Shown: positions 36,120 to 44,766 of the stretch, piece after piece | Position numbering within the stretch: position 1 is the stretch's first letter | Layout of the letters: every line of letters begins with the position of its first letter | Assembly: GCA_046331175.1 (NCBI GenBank) | Contig: JAXLRI010000016.1 | Location: 62,001 to 126,000, forward strand | DNA length: 64,000 nucleotides | Reading direction: 5' to 3' | From: JAWKIW01 sp046331175 | GTDB taxonomy: Bacteria > Actinomycetota > Acidimicrobiia > Acidimicrobiales > Acidimicrobilacustridaceae | Notes under the pieces: generated by a model | What the model was told of the DNA's origin: nothing | Databases searched by the model: none | What the model saw: only the letters and a program-made list of their open reading frames with translations | Made by a program: the position numbers and the translations under genes

Positions 36120-36881
36120 TCAGCCGGCGAGGGCGGCGAGGAGCTCGTCGTGGAGCAGGCCGTTGGTGGCGACCCCGGTGCCGGTGCCCGGGTCGGTGGC
36201 CCCGGCGAAGTCGGTGAAGCGCCCCCCGGCCTCGGCGAGGATCACCGGCATGGGGGCCACGTCCCAGAGGGCGACCTCGGGGTCGACCATGGCGTCGATG
36301 CGGCCGGTGGCGACCAGGGCGTAGCCGTAGCCGTCGCCCCAGGTGCGCAGGACCGTGCCGGCGTGCTTCACCCGCAGCAGCAGCTCGTCGTCCCAGTGCT
36401 CGAAGCCGCAGCTGGAGAGGTGGGCGCCCCGCAGGGAGGCGCGGGCGCTCACCTGGGCCGGGCGCCCGTCGACGAAGCACCCCAGGCCGCGGCCGGCGTA
36501 CACCGTCTCGCCGAGCCCGGGCAGGTTGATGACGCCGATGGCGTCGCCCTCGTCGTCGCGCAGGGCCAGCAGGTTGCAGTACAGCGGCACCCCGTGGGTG
36601 AAGGCCTTGGTGCCGTCGATGGGGTCGATGATCCAGGTGCGGCCCGAGGTGCCGTCGGTGTCGGCCTCCTCCTCGCCGATGACGGCGTCGGCGGGCCAGC
36701 GGCGGGCGATCTCCGCTCGCAGGAAGCGCTCGGCGGCCTTGTCGGCCTCGGTGACGGGGGTGCCGTCGCCCTTGCGGTCGACCACGAGGTCGTCCCGGCG
36801 GAACCACTCGAGGGTGAGGGCGCCGGCCTGGCGCACCAGGTCGACGACGTCGTCCAGCAGGGCGGGGTCCACGGGAGCCAT
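36120..36881 (-). CDS. hisN: Histidinol-phosphatase, inositol monophosphatase family
   Basis: A 253-aa Mg-dependent phosphatase with the IMPase metal sites: GEEEADTDG (first Glu), WIIDPIDGTKAF (Asp-Pro-Ile-Asp-Gly-Thr) and WDVAPMPVILAEAGG (C-terminal Asp). FTHGVPLYCNLLAL after the second site is characteristic of the HisN subgroup, which removes phosphate from histidinol-phosphate; other his genes are not near, so a more general phosphatase role is possible. It starts 36 bp from the divergent P450 gene. Confidence 0.85.
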   Translation of the reverse strand: MAPVDPALLDDVVDLVRQAGALTLEWFRRDDLVVDRKGDGTPVTEADKAAERFLRAEIARRWPADAVIGEEEADTDGTSGRTWIIDPIDGTKAFTHGVPLYCNLLALRDDEGDAIGVINLPGLGETVYAGRGLGCFVDGRPAQVSARASLRGAHLSSCGFEHWDDELLLRVKHAGTVLRTWGDGYGYALVATGRIDAMVDPEVALWDVAPMPVILAEAGGRFTDFAGATDPGTGTGVATNGLLHDELLAALAG

Positions 36882-36917
36882 GGCCCCAGCATGGCAGCCG
36901 GTCGTTAGCCTCGGGGC
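36882..36917. promoter_or_regulatory. 36-bp divergent leaderless promoters, hisN and P450
   Basis: CATGCT on the minus strand (36888-36893) is 6 nt before the hisN ATG; TAGCCT on the plus strand (36906-36911) is 6 nt before the P450 ATG. The two core promoters are only 12 bp apart. Confidence 0.55.
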
Positions 36918-38204
36918 ATGACCGACACGGCCGACGTCCCGGTGCTCTTCAACCCGTTCGAGCCCGGGTTCTTCGACGACCCGTACGCGCAGTACCGACG
37001 GGTGCGGGCCGCCGAGCCGGTGCACCGCACGCCGCTCGACGTGTGGATGCTCTTCCGCTACGAGGACTGCTTCTCGTTGCTGCGCGACCCGAGCACGAGC
37101 GTCGAGATGGCCAAGGCGTGGGAGATCAACCCGGGTGCCCGCCAGGAGCGCATGGAGCAGATGCGGGCGCTGCTGCCCGAGATGGACGAGGAGCCGCGGC
37201 AGAACCGGTCGATCCTCAACGTGGACCCGCCCGACCACACCCGTCTGCGCAAGCTTCTGTCGAAGGTCTTCACGCCGCGCCGGGTCGAGGACCTGCGCCC
37301 CAAGGTGCGCCAGCTGGTGGACGAGCACCTCGACGCGGTCGCCGAGCGGGGCGAGATGGACGTGATCGCCGACCTCGCCTTCCCCCTGCCGTTCACCGTC
37401 ATCTCCGAGATGCTCGGCATGCCCGACGCCGACCGCGACCAGCTGCGGGCGTGGTCGCACACCGGCGTCCGCCTCCTCGACCCGATCTTGGCGCCCGACC
37501 AGATCCGCGAGTCGCTGCAGGCGATGCAGCACATGTTCGAGCACTGCGCCGAGGTGATCGCGTGGAAGCGGGCCAACCCGGCCGACGACCTCCTCACCGC
37601 CCTCATCGACGCCGAGGAGGACGGCGAGACGCTGTCGCCCGAGGAGCTGCAGGACCAGGTCGTCCTGCTGTTCATCGCCGGCCACGAGACCACGGTGAAC
37701 CTCATCGGCAACGGGACGCGCGCCCTGCTGGCCCACCCCGACCAGCAGGCCCGGCTGCGCGACGACCCCTCCCTCGACGCCGCGGCCGTCGACGAGCTGC
37801 TGCGCTTCGACTCGCCGGTGCAGTTCTCGCGGCGGATCGTGCTGCGCGACGTCGAGATCGGCGGCCAGCAGATCGAGGCCGGCACCTTCGTGATGACCTG
37901 CCTGGGTGCCGCCAACCACGACCCCGAGCAGTTCGGTCCCGACGCCGACGCCCTGGACCTCGGCCGGGAGGGCGCCGGTCGCCACCTCTCGTTCGGCAGC
38001 GGCATCCACCACTGCCTCGGGGCCGCCCTGGCGCGGCTCGAGGGCCAGGAGGCGATCGGCCGGCTGGTGCGCCGCTTCCCCGACCTGGCGCCGGCCTCGG
38101 AGGCCTCGGCGTGGAACGGCCGCATCGTGCTGCGGGGCCTCGACGAGCTGCCCGTGCGGTTCACGCCGACGGGCGGGGCGGCCGACCCCGGCGCGACGAG
38201 CTGA
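36918..38204 (+). CDS. Cytochrome P450
   Basis: A 428-aa soluble class I P450 of the type common in actinobacteria. The I-helix oxygen-activating motif is AGHETT (about residue 255), the K-helix ExxR lies in DELLRFDSP, and the heme-cysteine loop is FGSGIHHCLGAALARLE (about residue 355). Needs a ferredoxin and reductase, and neither is adjacent. The downstream alcohol dehydrogenase, 112 bp away and on the same strand, may oxidise the hydroxylated product (inference). Substrate unknown. Confidence 0.95.
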   Translation: MTDTADVPVLFNPFEPGFFDDPYAQYRRVRAAEPVHRTPLDVWMLFRYEDCFSLLRDPSTSVEMAKAWEINPGARQERMEQMRALLPEMDEEPRQNRSILNVDPPDHTRLRKLLSKVFTPRRVEDLRPKVRQLVDEHLDAVAERGEMDVIADLAFPLPFTVISEMLGMPDADRDQLRAWSHTGVRLLDPILAPDQIRESLQAMQHMFEHCAEVIAWKRANPADDLLTALIDAEEDGETLSPEELQDQVVLLFIAGHETTVNLIGNGTRALLAHPDQQARLRDDPSLDAAAVDELLRFDSPVQFSRRIVLRDVEIGGQQIEAGTFVMTCLGAANHDPEQFGPDADALDLGREGAGRHLSFGSGIHHCLGAALARLEGQEAIGRLVRRFPDLAPASEASAWNGRIVLRGLDELPVRFTPTGGAADPGATS

Positions 38205-38235
38205 CGGGACCGCGGTCGGGAGCGGTCGCGGGCGC

Positions 38236-38241
38236 TAGGTT
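38236..38241 (+). promoter_or_regulatory. -10 element upstream of the alcohol dehydrogenase
   Basis: TAGGTT, about 75 bp before the GTG, in the 112-bp gap after the P450 gene. It suggests independent transcription. Confidence 0.4.
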
Positions 38242-38316
38242 CGCCCGCGCCCCGTCCGGCGGTCCGGTCGAGCGGGGGCGCCGCCACCGGCGGCGACGAG
38301 CCCGGGGGGTGCCAAG

Positions 38317-39423
38317 GTGCGCGCTGCAGTGCTGGAGGCGGCGGGGACGCCGCTCGTGGTGGTCGACGACGTGGAGCTCGCCGCGCCGCGCGTGGGCGAG
38401 GTGAAGGTCCGGGTCCACGCCTGTGGGGTGTGCCACTCCGACCTGAGCATCGTCGACGGGTCGCTGCCGGGGCTCACGCCGGTGGTGCTCGGCCACGAGG
38501 CGGCCGGCGTGGTCGAGGAGGTCGGCCCCGGGGTCACCGGCCTGGTGCCCGGCGACCAGGTCGTGCTGACGCCGTCGCCTCCGTGCGGCCGCTGCTACTG
38601 GTGCGTGCGCGGCGAGTGGTCGGTGTGCGTCAACAGCCTCGGGCTCATGACCTCGACGCTGCCCGACGGCTCCACCCCGCTGCGCCGGGGCGACGTGCCG
38701 GTCTTCCGTGGCCTGGGCGTGGCCGCCTTCGCCGAGCACGTCATCACCCCGTCGAGCGGCGCGGTCAAGGTGCCCGACGACGTCGACCTCGAGGTGGCCT
38801 GCGTCCTCGGGTGCGCCGTGCAGACCGGGGTGGGGGCCGTGCTGAACACCGCGAAGGTTCCAGAGGGCTCGACCGTCCTGGTCCTCGGGCTCGGCGGCGT
38901 CGGCCTCTCGGTCGTGCAGGGCGCCTCGCTCGCCGGCGCGTCGCGCATCGTCGTGTCCGATCCGGTGCGCGAGCGGCGGGAGGCGGCGGCGGGGTTCGGG
39001 GCGACCGACCTCGTCGATCCCACCGAGTCCGATGTCGTCGCCGCGGCCCAGGACCTCACCGCCGGCATCGGCGTCGACTACGCCTTCGACGCCGTCGGGC
39101 GGTCGTCGCTGGTCAACGCCGGCATCGACGCCACCCGCATGGGCGGCATGGTGGTGATGGTCGGCATGCCGCCCCTCGACGACCAGCTCACGCTGTCGTC
39201 GGCGACGATCTTCGCGGCCACGGAGAAGAAGCTCGTGGGGTGCCTGCTCGGCAGCGTGAACTCGCTGCGGGAGATCCCACGGCTGGTCGACCTGTGGCGG
39301 GGCGGCCGCCTCGACCTCGAGGCGCTCATCACCGCCCGGCGTCCGCTGGGCGAGATCAACGAGGCCTTCGACGACCTCCGCGCCGCCCGCGGCATCCGCA
39401 CCGTCCTGCACGTCGCCGCCTGA
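38317..39423 (+). CDS. Zinc-dependent alcohol dehydrogenase (MDR family)
   Basis: A 368-aa NAD(P)-dependent medium-chain dehydrogenase. Catalytic zinc ligands: GVCHSD and GHEAAG near the N-terminus and the later GCAVQTG. Structural zinc lobe: CGRCYWCVRGEWSVC with all four Cys. Rossmann motif VLVLGLGGVGLSVVQGA. The presence of both zincs and a class III-like loop resembles enzymes acting on mycothiol or aryl alcohol adducts, but the substrate cannot be assigned. GTG start. Confidence 0.92.
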   Translation: MRAAVLEAAGTPLVVVDDVELAAPRVGEVKVRVHACGVCHSDLSIVDGSLPGLTPVVLGHEAAGVVEEVGPGVTGLVPGDQVVLTPSPPCGRCYWCVRGEWSVCVNSLGLMTSTLPDGSTPLRRGDVPVFRGLGVAAFAEHVITPSSGAVKVPDDVDLEVACVLGCAVQTGVGAVLNTAKVPEGSTVLVLGLGGVGLSVVQGASLAGASRIVVSDPVRERREAAAGFGATDLVDPTESDVVAAAQDLTAGIGVDYAFDAVGRSSLVNAGIDATRMGGMVVMVGMPPLDDQLTLSSATIFAATEKKLVGCLLGSVNSLREIPRLVDLWRGGRLDLEALITARRPLGEINEAFDDLRAARGIRTVLHVAA

Positions 39424-39482
39424 ACCCGTCGTCGGTCCGCCCCCCGGCCGACCGGCGCGTCGCCCCGGGGCCGTGGCGCGGG

Positions 39483-40145
39483 TCAGACGCGCGGCGGCTT
39501 GGTGCCCTGGGTCCACCGGGCGCCGTCCCAGTACCGCTCGTCGGCCTCGCCGAAGGGGTCGGGGTACCAGCCGGGGTCGGGATCGGGCCGGCGGCTGGCC
39601 GGGTCGGGCGGCGGGGCGGCGGGGCCCGGCTCGGGCGGTCGGGGGCCGGGCTGCTGGCTGGGGTGACCCGCCGACGGCCACGCACCCGAGCGCCCGGGGG
39701 GCGGCTCGCTCGGCGGCGCCGGTGCCCCGGGGTCGCCGGCGCCGGGCCACCAGCCGCCACCCATCCCGGCCTCGCCGGGGCCCGCTGGCGTCGGTCCGGA
39801 CGGGTGGTCGTCCTCGTGGGTGGCGCCGGCGGCTCGCCAGAAGGCGTCGACCTGGGCGCGGTAGCCGGCGTCGTCGAGGCGGCCGGCGAGGTGGTCGGTG
39901 CGGGCCGACGCCAGGCCGCGGGCGAGGCGCCCCTGGTGGGCGTCCAGGCCGACGGCGTGCTGGCAGACCGGGCAGACGAGGAGGTGCCGCGCGCTCGTGG
40001 GGATGACGGGCACGAAGAACAGCGACACCCACGACCGCTGCTGGAGCAGGTGGAACTCGACCTGGTTGCCGCAGGCGGGGCACCGGGCCGGGGCCACCGG
40101 ACCGAGGTCGCGGGGCCGGCGCGGCCCGTAGCCGAAGATGAGCAT
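39483..40145 (-). CDS. Zinc-ribbon protein with C-terminal DUF2510 motif
   Basis: A 220-aa protein. The N-terminal 60 residues hold a two-pair zinc ribbon (CPACGNQ and CPVCQHAVG) around a hydrophobic VSLFFVPVIP that may touch the membrane. A helical piece follows, then about 80 residues of Pro/Gly-rich disorder. At the end is a DUF2510-type motif, DPGWYPDPFGEADERYWDGA. Such ends are often seen on actinobacterial membrane proteins. Function unknown. RBS GGAGGTT precedes the ATG. Confidence 0.75.
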   Translation of the reverse strand: MLIFGYGPRRPRDLGPVAPARCPACGNQVEFHLLQQRSWVSLFFVPVIPTSARHLLVCPVCQHAVGLDAHQGRLARGLASARTDHLAGRLDDAGYRAQVDAFWRAAGATHEDDHPSGPTPAGPGEAGMGGGWWPGAGDPGAPAPPSEPPPGRSGAWPSAGHPSQQPGPRPPEPGPAAPPPDPASRRPDPDPGWYPDPFGEADERYWDGARWTQGTKPPRV

Positions 40146-40285
40146 GGCGAACCTCCGCGCCGAGGGTACCGGCCGGCTTCAGGTCGTCGACCATCGCCGG
40201 GTGGGGCGCCGACACCGTCGGTGGTGCGAGACTGGGTGGTGCGGCATCCGCGACGGGCGGGACCGCCGCGAGTGAGGTGATCGCG

Positions 40286-40558
40286 ATGGACGAGCAGCAG
40301 CAACGGCAGGCGGCGATCAACCGGTTGAAGGACAAGCGCGGGTTCTGGTCGAACCTGGCCGCCTACGTCGTGGTCAACGGCTTCCTCGTGCTGGTGTGGG
40401 CCTTCTCGGGCGCGGGGTCCTTCTGGCCGATCTGGGTGATCGGCGGCTGGGGGATCGGCCTGGCGCTGCACGCCTGGTCGGTGTTCGGCCAGAAGCCGAT
40501 CACCGAGGAGGACGTGCAGCGGGAGATGGGCAAGGGCGGTGGTGACGTCGTCGGCTGA
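40286..40558 (+). CDS. 2TM-domain membrane protein
   Basis: A 90-aa protein with an amphipathic start (QQQRQAAINRLKDKRGFW), then the two-helix module NLAAYVVVNGFLVLVWAF and GGWGIGLALHAWSVFG. This is the standard 2TM domain often fused to histidine kinases but here alone. The short tail (ITEEDVQREM) is acidic. ATG 40286 has GAGG 8 nt upstream. It overlaps the next gene by 20 nt. Function unknown. Confidence 0.82.
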   Translation: MDEQQQRQAAINRLKDKRGFWSNLAAYVVVNGFLVLVWAFSGAGSFWPIWVIGGWGIGLALHAWSVFGQKPITEEDVQREMGKGGGDVVG

Positions 40559-41636
40559 CCTCTCCGCCGCTGCTGTTGCCCCGACCGACGGGCGCGGGCC
40601 CGATCCGTCGGACGCAGTCCCGCCGCGCCTGCGGTCGTTCACGCGCGTCGCCGTCGGCGCGGTGGGCGCGCTCGCCGACCAGGCCACGGCCATCGTCGAC
40701 GCAGCGGCGGCCGGGGCCGGCCAGGGCGCACCCACGGTGAACGCCGGCGGCGGGCGAGCTCGCGACATCGCGGTGGGCGCCGTCTTCGAGGCCCAGGAGG
40801 CGGTGGGCGCCGGGCTGGAGCGGGTGGGTTCGGTGGTGTCGCCGTGGACCCGGTGGGTCTGGGGCTCGCCGTTCGTGCGCCCCGTCCGGCGCGAGGTCGA
40901 TCGTCGCCTCGACGAGCTGGCCGAGCGCGGGGCGCGCGAGCAGGAGGCGGGCCGCGAGCTCACCGCCGGGGTGGTCGACGACGCCGTCGGCCGCGTCGCC
41001 GGCAGCGAGGCCCTCCCGGCGGTGGTCGACCAGGTCGTCGGAGGTGTGCTGCCAGGCATCCTCGACTCGGCGCTGCCGGTGGCCATCGACAAGCTGGGTG
41101 AGCAGCCCGAGCTGATCGAGGGCCTGGTGAACAGCATCCTGGGGGGCATCCTCGATGCCGCCCTGCCGGTGGCCATCGACAAGCTGGGCGACCAGCCCGA
41201 GCTGATCGAGGGCCTGGTGGGCAAGATCCTCGACGGCATCCTCGACGCCGCCCTGCCCGAGGCCATCGGCAAGCTCTCGAGCGACCCCGACCTCCTGCTT
41301 CCGGTGGTGGTGTCGATCCTGCCGGTCGCCATCGACGCCATGGGCGAGCAGCAGGACGCCATCCGCGAGATCGTGCGGTCGTCGTCCGACAGCATCACCA
41401 CCGAGGTGGCCAACACGGTGCGCTCGCGCACGGTGCGCGGCGACGACGTGGTGGAGCGCATCGCCCGACGCCTGACCCTGCGCAAGACCCGGCCGGTGCT
41501 CGGCCCGCACGAGGACCTCGCCGGCGCGCTCAGCACCGCGCCGGCGCCGCCGCCGGTCGCCGAGCTGGCCGCCGGTCCGGTCCCCACCGAGGCGGTGTCG
41601 GACCGGGATGGGTCCATCGACGGAGGGGCGTCGTGA
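40539..41636 (+). CDS. Hypothetical protein with ~30-residue repeats
   Basis: A 365-aa soluble protein. A disordered N-terminal 25 residues and a helical amphipathic stretch (TRVAVGAVGALADQATAIVD) come first. From about residue 170 come near-identical 30-residue repeats, GILDSALPVAIDKLGEQPEL / GILDAALPVAIDKLGDQPEL plus LIEGLVxxIL, then a diverged third. They would form an alpha-solenoid-like hydrophobic array. The end is Pro/Ala-rich. GTG start overlaps the 2TM gene, and the RDD gene starts inside its stop (GTGA), so the three form one translationally coupled operon. No family recognised. Confidence 0.75.
   Translation: MVTSSADLSAAAVAPTDGRGPDPSDAVPPRLRSFTRVAVGAVGALADQATAIVDAAAAGAGQGAPTVNAGGGRARDIAVGAVFEAQEAVGAGLERVGSVVSPWTRWVWGSPFVRPVRREVDRRLDELAERGAREQEAGRELTAGVVDDAVGRVAGSEALPAVVDQVVGGVLPGILDSALPVAIDKLGEQPELIEGLVNSILGGILDAALPVAIDKLGDQPELIEGLVGKILDGILDAALPEAIGKLSSDPDLLLPVVVSILPVAIDAMGEQQDAIREIVRSSSDSITTEVANTVRSRTVRGDDVVERIARRLTLRKTRPVLGPHEDLAGALSTAPAPPPVAELAAGPVPTEAVSDRDGSIDGGAS
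41055..41321 (+). repeat. 90-bp in-frame tandem repeats inside the hypothetical gene
   Basis: Copies at 41055-41144 and 41145-41234 are highly similar at DNA level; a third (41235-41321) has diverged. The period is exactly 30 codons. Confidence 0.85.
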
Positions 41637-42169
41637 CGGCCACGCCCACCGCCCCCGTGCCCGCCGCCGACCACGGGCTCCAGGGCACCTACGCCGGCTT
41701 CGTCAGCCGGCTCATCGCGTACTGCATCGACGCGGTCATCGTCGTCAGCGCTCTGACGATCGGCTCCTACGTGATCGTGGCGGTGCTGCGCACGCTCGAC
41801 CTGGCCCAGCAGGGGGCCACCGACTCGACGCGCGACGTGCTGACCGGCGCCATCGCCCTCACCTGCACCTTCGGCGCCTACCTGGTGCTCAGCTGGTGGC
41901 TGTTCGGCAAGTCGATCGGCAAGGCCCTGCTGGGCCTGCGGGTGGTGCGGGCCGACGGGAGCACCCCCGGCTTCTGGCACTGCCTCCTGCGCTACCTCGC
42001 CTACGGGATCTCGGCCCTGCTCTGCTTCGCCGGGTTCGCCTGGATCGCCATCGACAACCGGCGGCGGGGCTGGCACGACCACATCGCCAGTACCTACGTC
42101 ATCTACGACTGGGAGGCGCGGTCCGAGGGCCTCGGCGCCCTGGCCCAGCGCCTCCGTCCGCACGGCTGA
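41633..42169 (+). CDS. RDD family membrane protein
   Basis: A 178-aa RDD protein, three to four membrane helices. The signature arginine and aspartates are in GFVSRLIAYCIDAVIVVS, and the middle motif is FGKSIGKALLGLRVVRADG. The conserved ending is RRRGWHDHIASTYVI. RDD proteins occur with transporters and in envelope operons; no specific role can be given. Its GTG overlaps the preceding stop. Followed by two strong hairpins. Confidence 0.9.
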   Translation: MTATPTAPVPAADHGLQGTYAGFVSRLIAYCIDAVIVVSALTIGSYVIVAVLRTLDLAQQGATDSTRDVLTGAIALTCTFGAYLVLSWWLFGKSIGKALLGLRVVRADGSTPGFWHCLLRYLAYGISALLCFAGFAWIAIDNRRRGWHDHIASTYVIYDWEARSEGLGALAQRLRPHG

Positions 42170-42177
42170 GCGCGCGG

Positions 42178-42201
42178 CCGGCCCGGATCGCGTCGGGCCG
42201 G
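42178..42201 (+). terminator. Hairpin after the RDD gene
   Basis: CCGGCCCG/CGGGCCGG, a perfect 8-bp stem with an 8-nt loop, 8 bp after the stop. No T-tract. Confidence 0.5.
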
Positions 42202-42254
42202 TCGATGTGGGCGTGCTCGGCGTGCTCGGCGTGCGTCGTGTCGGACGCGACGGC

Positions 42255-42274
42255 GCCGCCGGCGGACCGGCGGC
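42255..42274. terminator. Second hairpin in the convergent RDD/DUF1269 gap
   Basis: GCCGCCGG/CCGGCGGC stem with a 4-nt loop. It may serve the convergent gene on the minus strand. Confidence 0.4.
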
Positions 42275-42333
42275 ACCGTCGTCGACGTCGTGGCGTCGGG
42301 CCGGTCGCGGACCCGGGGGCCCGACCGGTGCGA

Positions 42334-42867
42334 TCAGCCCTCGGCGGGGGCGTCCTGGCCGGCGACCTTGTCGCCCTCCTCGAGCTTGGCCTTGAGGTTC
42401 TCGACGGTGTCCTCGGGGATGTCCTTGCGGATCACGTCGACGGGCTTGTAGGGCTCGAAGGCGCGGGTCATCTCGTCGATGTCGCCGCTGGCGCCGATGA
42501 GGATCAGCGCCGAGGTGCCCTTGTCGAGCGCGGCGCGGATCTCGTTGAGCATGCCCTCGTCGAGCCCGGTCTCCTTGGTGAGCTTCTCGATGAGGGCGCC
42601 GGCGCCCATGCCGATGCCCCAGAGGCCGAGGAAGATCGCCGGCGGCCACAGCAGGCCGATGATCATGCCGGCGAGGCCGCCCCACAGGGCGCCGCCGGTG
42701 ACCGAGCCGTGGGTGGTGTGGGTGGAGACGCGGCCGGACTTGTGGCGCTCGACGACGGCGACGTCGTCGATCCACGCGTAGCGCATCTCGGTCAGCGCCC
42801 GCACGGCGTTCATGGCCGCCTGCGCGCCGTAGGTGTCGGCGAACTTCATCACGATCAGGTCACTCAC
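42334..42867 (-). CDS. DUF1269 membrane protein
   Basis: A 177-aa protein with a ferredoxin-like N-terminal half (MSDLIVMKFADTYGAQAAMN), a glycine-rich hydrophobic hairpin (GGALWGGLAGMIIGLLWPPA) and a soluble end (TSALILIGASGDIDE). This order is that of DUF1269 proteins. The glycine-zipper-like hairpin suggests membrane association. Function unknown. GTG start with AGGAGAGGG upstream. Confidence 0.85.
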   Translation of the reverse strand: MSDLIVMKFADTYGAQAAMNAVRALTEMRYAWIDDVAVVERHKSGRVSTHTTHGSVTGGALWGGLAGMIIGLLWPPAIFLGLWGIGMGAGALIEKLTKETGLDEGMLNEIRAALDKGTSALILIGASGDIDEMTRAFEPYKPVDVIRKDIPEDTVENLKAKLEEGDKVAGQDAPAEG

Positions 42868-43001
42868 GTGGTCGTCCCTCTCCTGGGGTCGGGTGCCGGG
42901 CGTCGGGGTCCGGCCGGGCTGCGGGCGCCGAGTCTAGAGCGCGGCCCTGGGCCACGATCGGGCGCCGTCGGTGGGGCCGCCCACGTCCGGGCCGCGCCCG
43001 G

Positions 43002-44726
43002 TCAGCCGGCGCGGGTGCGCTCGGCCTCGTCGCGCAGCACCTGCTCCAAGGCGTTGCGCAGGTGGTCGTCGGGCAGGGCGGCGAGGTGGGCCTCGGTGAC
43101 CTCGTCGGCCAGCCGCAGGCGCTCGACCTCGGGGGCCGGCCCGACCTCGGGGACCCAGGCCGAGTGCAGCAGGAGGGGGACGCAGGCCCGGTCGGGGCTG
43201 GCGAGCACGGCGATCGGGCCCCGGCCCACGTCGGCGGCGTCGAACAGCTCGACCCGCACGCCGTCATCGGAGAGGACCGGGCAGGCCACGTAGCCGTCGT
43301 GGCCGCCGGGATCGGCGCCGGCGTGGCGCGACCGTCCCGGTCCACCCGGGTCGCGGGGCACGAAGGCGGGCGAGCTGGGGAGGTCGCCGAGGTCGGACCA
43401 CTCGTGGCGGGCGGTGATCGCCAACCCGTCCCGGTCGAAGGTGACCAGGCTCGCGCTCGTCTCCGCGGCGGGGAAGGCGGACCGGTCGACCCGGTCGCCG
43501 TAGAGCCGCAGTGCTCGCTGCGACACGTTGTGGGGCCGGAACCCCTGGAAGACCAGGTGGTGGTGGGTGGGTGACCGCAGGCCCTCGGTGCTCCAGTCCA
43601 TGGCCGACAGCTGGTGGTTCCAGCTCCACGGCTCGTTGACGATGACCTCCCGGGTGGCGGTGCCACGCGCCGGGTCGAACACGACCTCGGACACCGACGA
43701 CGTGCCCATCGCCATGCAGTAGAGCCCGGCGTGGGCCGGGTCGATCGGCCGCCCGAACGCGTCGAGGTCGTCGGGCCGCAGGTGGATGCCCAGGTCGGTG
43801 CGGTCCATGTGCTCGAACAGGACGTGCACCCGGCCGTCGGCGTCGTCGTAGGCGGCGTAGTAGTGGCCGGTGGTGGGGGCCAGGGGGAAGGCGACCGACG
43901 GCACGGGCTCGCCCACCGGGGTGGCCTCGACGGCGTCCTTGCGGACGAGGTGCACGGTGACCTCGTCGTCGATGGTCACCGTGCGGACGCCGGTGGCCAT
44001 CTCGGCCGGGTCGACCTTGAAGTTGCCCGAGTCGGCCAGCACCAGCCACTCGGGCGTCTGGGTGATGGTGTGCATCGACCCGTCGACGGCGGCGCCCTCC
44101 ACCGGCCAGGCCCGCACCTCGGTGCCGCCGTCGTGGCGCACGATCCACGGGCACAGGCGGAAGGCCTCGTCGGGCAGCAGCTTCACCGTCCAGAGGCAGC
44201 CGCGGTCGGGGTCGATCACCGGGTGGGCGCTCGAGAAGTAGAAGGGGAGCACGTGGTCCTGGCCGAGGAAGGTGCGCCCCCACCCGTCGCGGTGGCCGAG
44301 CTCGCCGAGCACGTCGAGCGTGAGCGGGTCGACCTCGATGGGCCGGCCGACGTCCCAGGTGGCGAAGAGCCGGTCGCCCCAGGGCAGCGGGGCGGTGTTG
44401 GCCATGTTGGGCGACCCGAAGGCCGACGTGTACCCGAGGGGGCCGGCGGCGAAGGCGTCGGGCGCCGCGTCGTGGAGCCGGTGGGTCCAGGTGTCGAGCA
44501 CGCGCACGCGCCACGCGAAGCGGTCGGCGGCGGCACCGTGGCGACCGGGTCGCAGGGAGAGCCGGATGAGGGCCCCGAACCCGAACAGGGCGTAGGCGAG
44601 GTCGTCGGCCGGCGTGGGCGCGCTGATCACCACCTCGCCGGTGCAGTCGTCGGGCCACCGTCCCGCCACCAGGTCGAGGTCGAGGTCGGCGTGGGTGGCG
44701 GTCGTGAGCGAGCGCGGCAGCGGCAC
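43002..44726 (-). CDS. Carotenoid oxygenase family protein
   Basis: A 574-aa non-heme iron dioxygenase of the RPE65/lignostilbene family, which splits a carotenoid or stilbene double bond. Four likely iron histidines: SAHPVIDPD, SMHTITQTPEWLVLAD, TGHYYAAYDD and LLLHSAWVPEV. MANTAPLPWGDRLFATWDVG matches the family's NTAxxxxxGRL segment. Longer than typical members (about 450-500 aa). It lies 11.6 kb from the crt cluster and divergent from the DUF2252 gene. GTG start with GGGAGGGACCC directly upstream. Cleavage of a carotenoid made by the crt genes is inference. Confidence 0.85.
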   Translation of the reverse strand: MPLPRSLTTATHADLDLDLVAGRWPDDCTGEVVISAPTPADDLAYALFGFGALIRLSLRPGRHGAAADRFAWRVRVLDTWTHRLHDAAPDAFAAGPLGYTSAFGSPNMANTAPLPWGDRLFATWDVGRPIEVDPLTLDVLGELGHRDGWGRTFLGQDHVLPFYFSSAHPVIDPDRGCLWTVKLLPDEAFRLCPWIVRHDGGTEVRAWPVEGAAVDGSMHTITQTPEWLVLADSGNFKVDPAEMATGVRTVTIDDEVTVHLVRKDAVEATPVGEPVPSVAFPLAPTTGHYYAAYDDADGRVHVLFEHMDRTDLGIHLRPDDLDAFGRPIDPAHAGLYCMAMGTSSVSEVVFDPARGTATREVIVNEPWSWNHQLSAMDWSTEGLRSPTHHHLVFQGFRPHNVSQRALRLYGDRVDRSAFPAAETSASLVTFDRDGLAITARHEWSDLGDLPSSPAFVPRDPGGPGRSRHAGADPGGHDGYVACPVLSDDGVRVELFDAADVGRGPIAVLASPDRACVPLLLHSAWVPEVGPAPEVERLRLADEVTEAHLAALPDDHLRNALEQVLRDEAERTRAG

Positions 44727-44766
44727 GGGTCCCTCCCGCCGGGCGGACGGCCCCCTGCCGACCCCC

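Noticed and set aside
42213..42235. Repeat GTGCTCGGC twice in the RDD/DUF1269 gap
   Set aside because: Only two short copies in very GC-rich sequence; not distinguishable from chance.
39356..42775. An 1139-codon minus-strand frame across five genes
   Set aside because: It passes through real genes on both strands in the wrong frame and contains only Arg/Pro/Ser-rich sequence.
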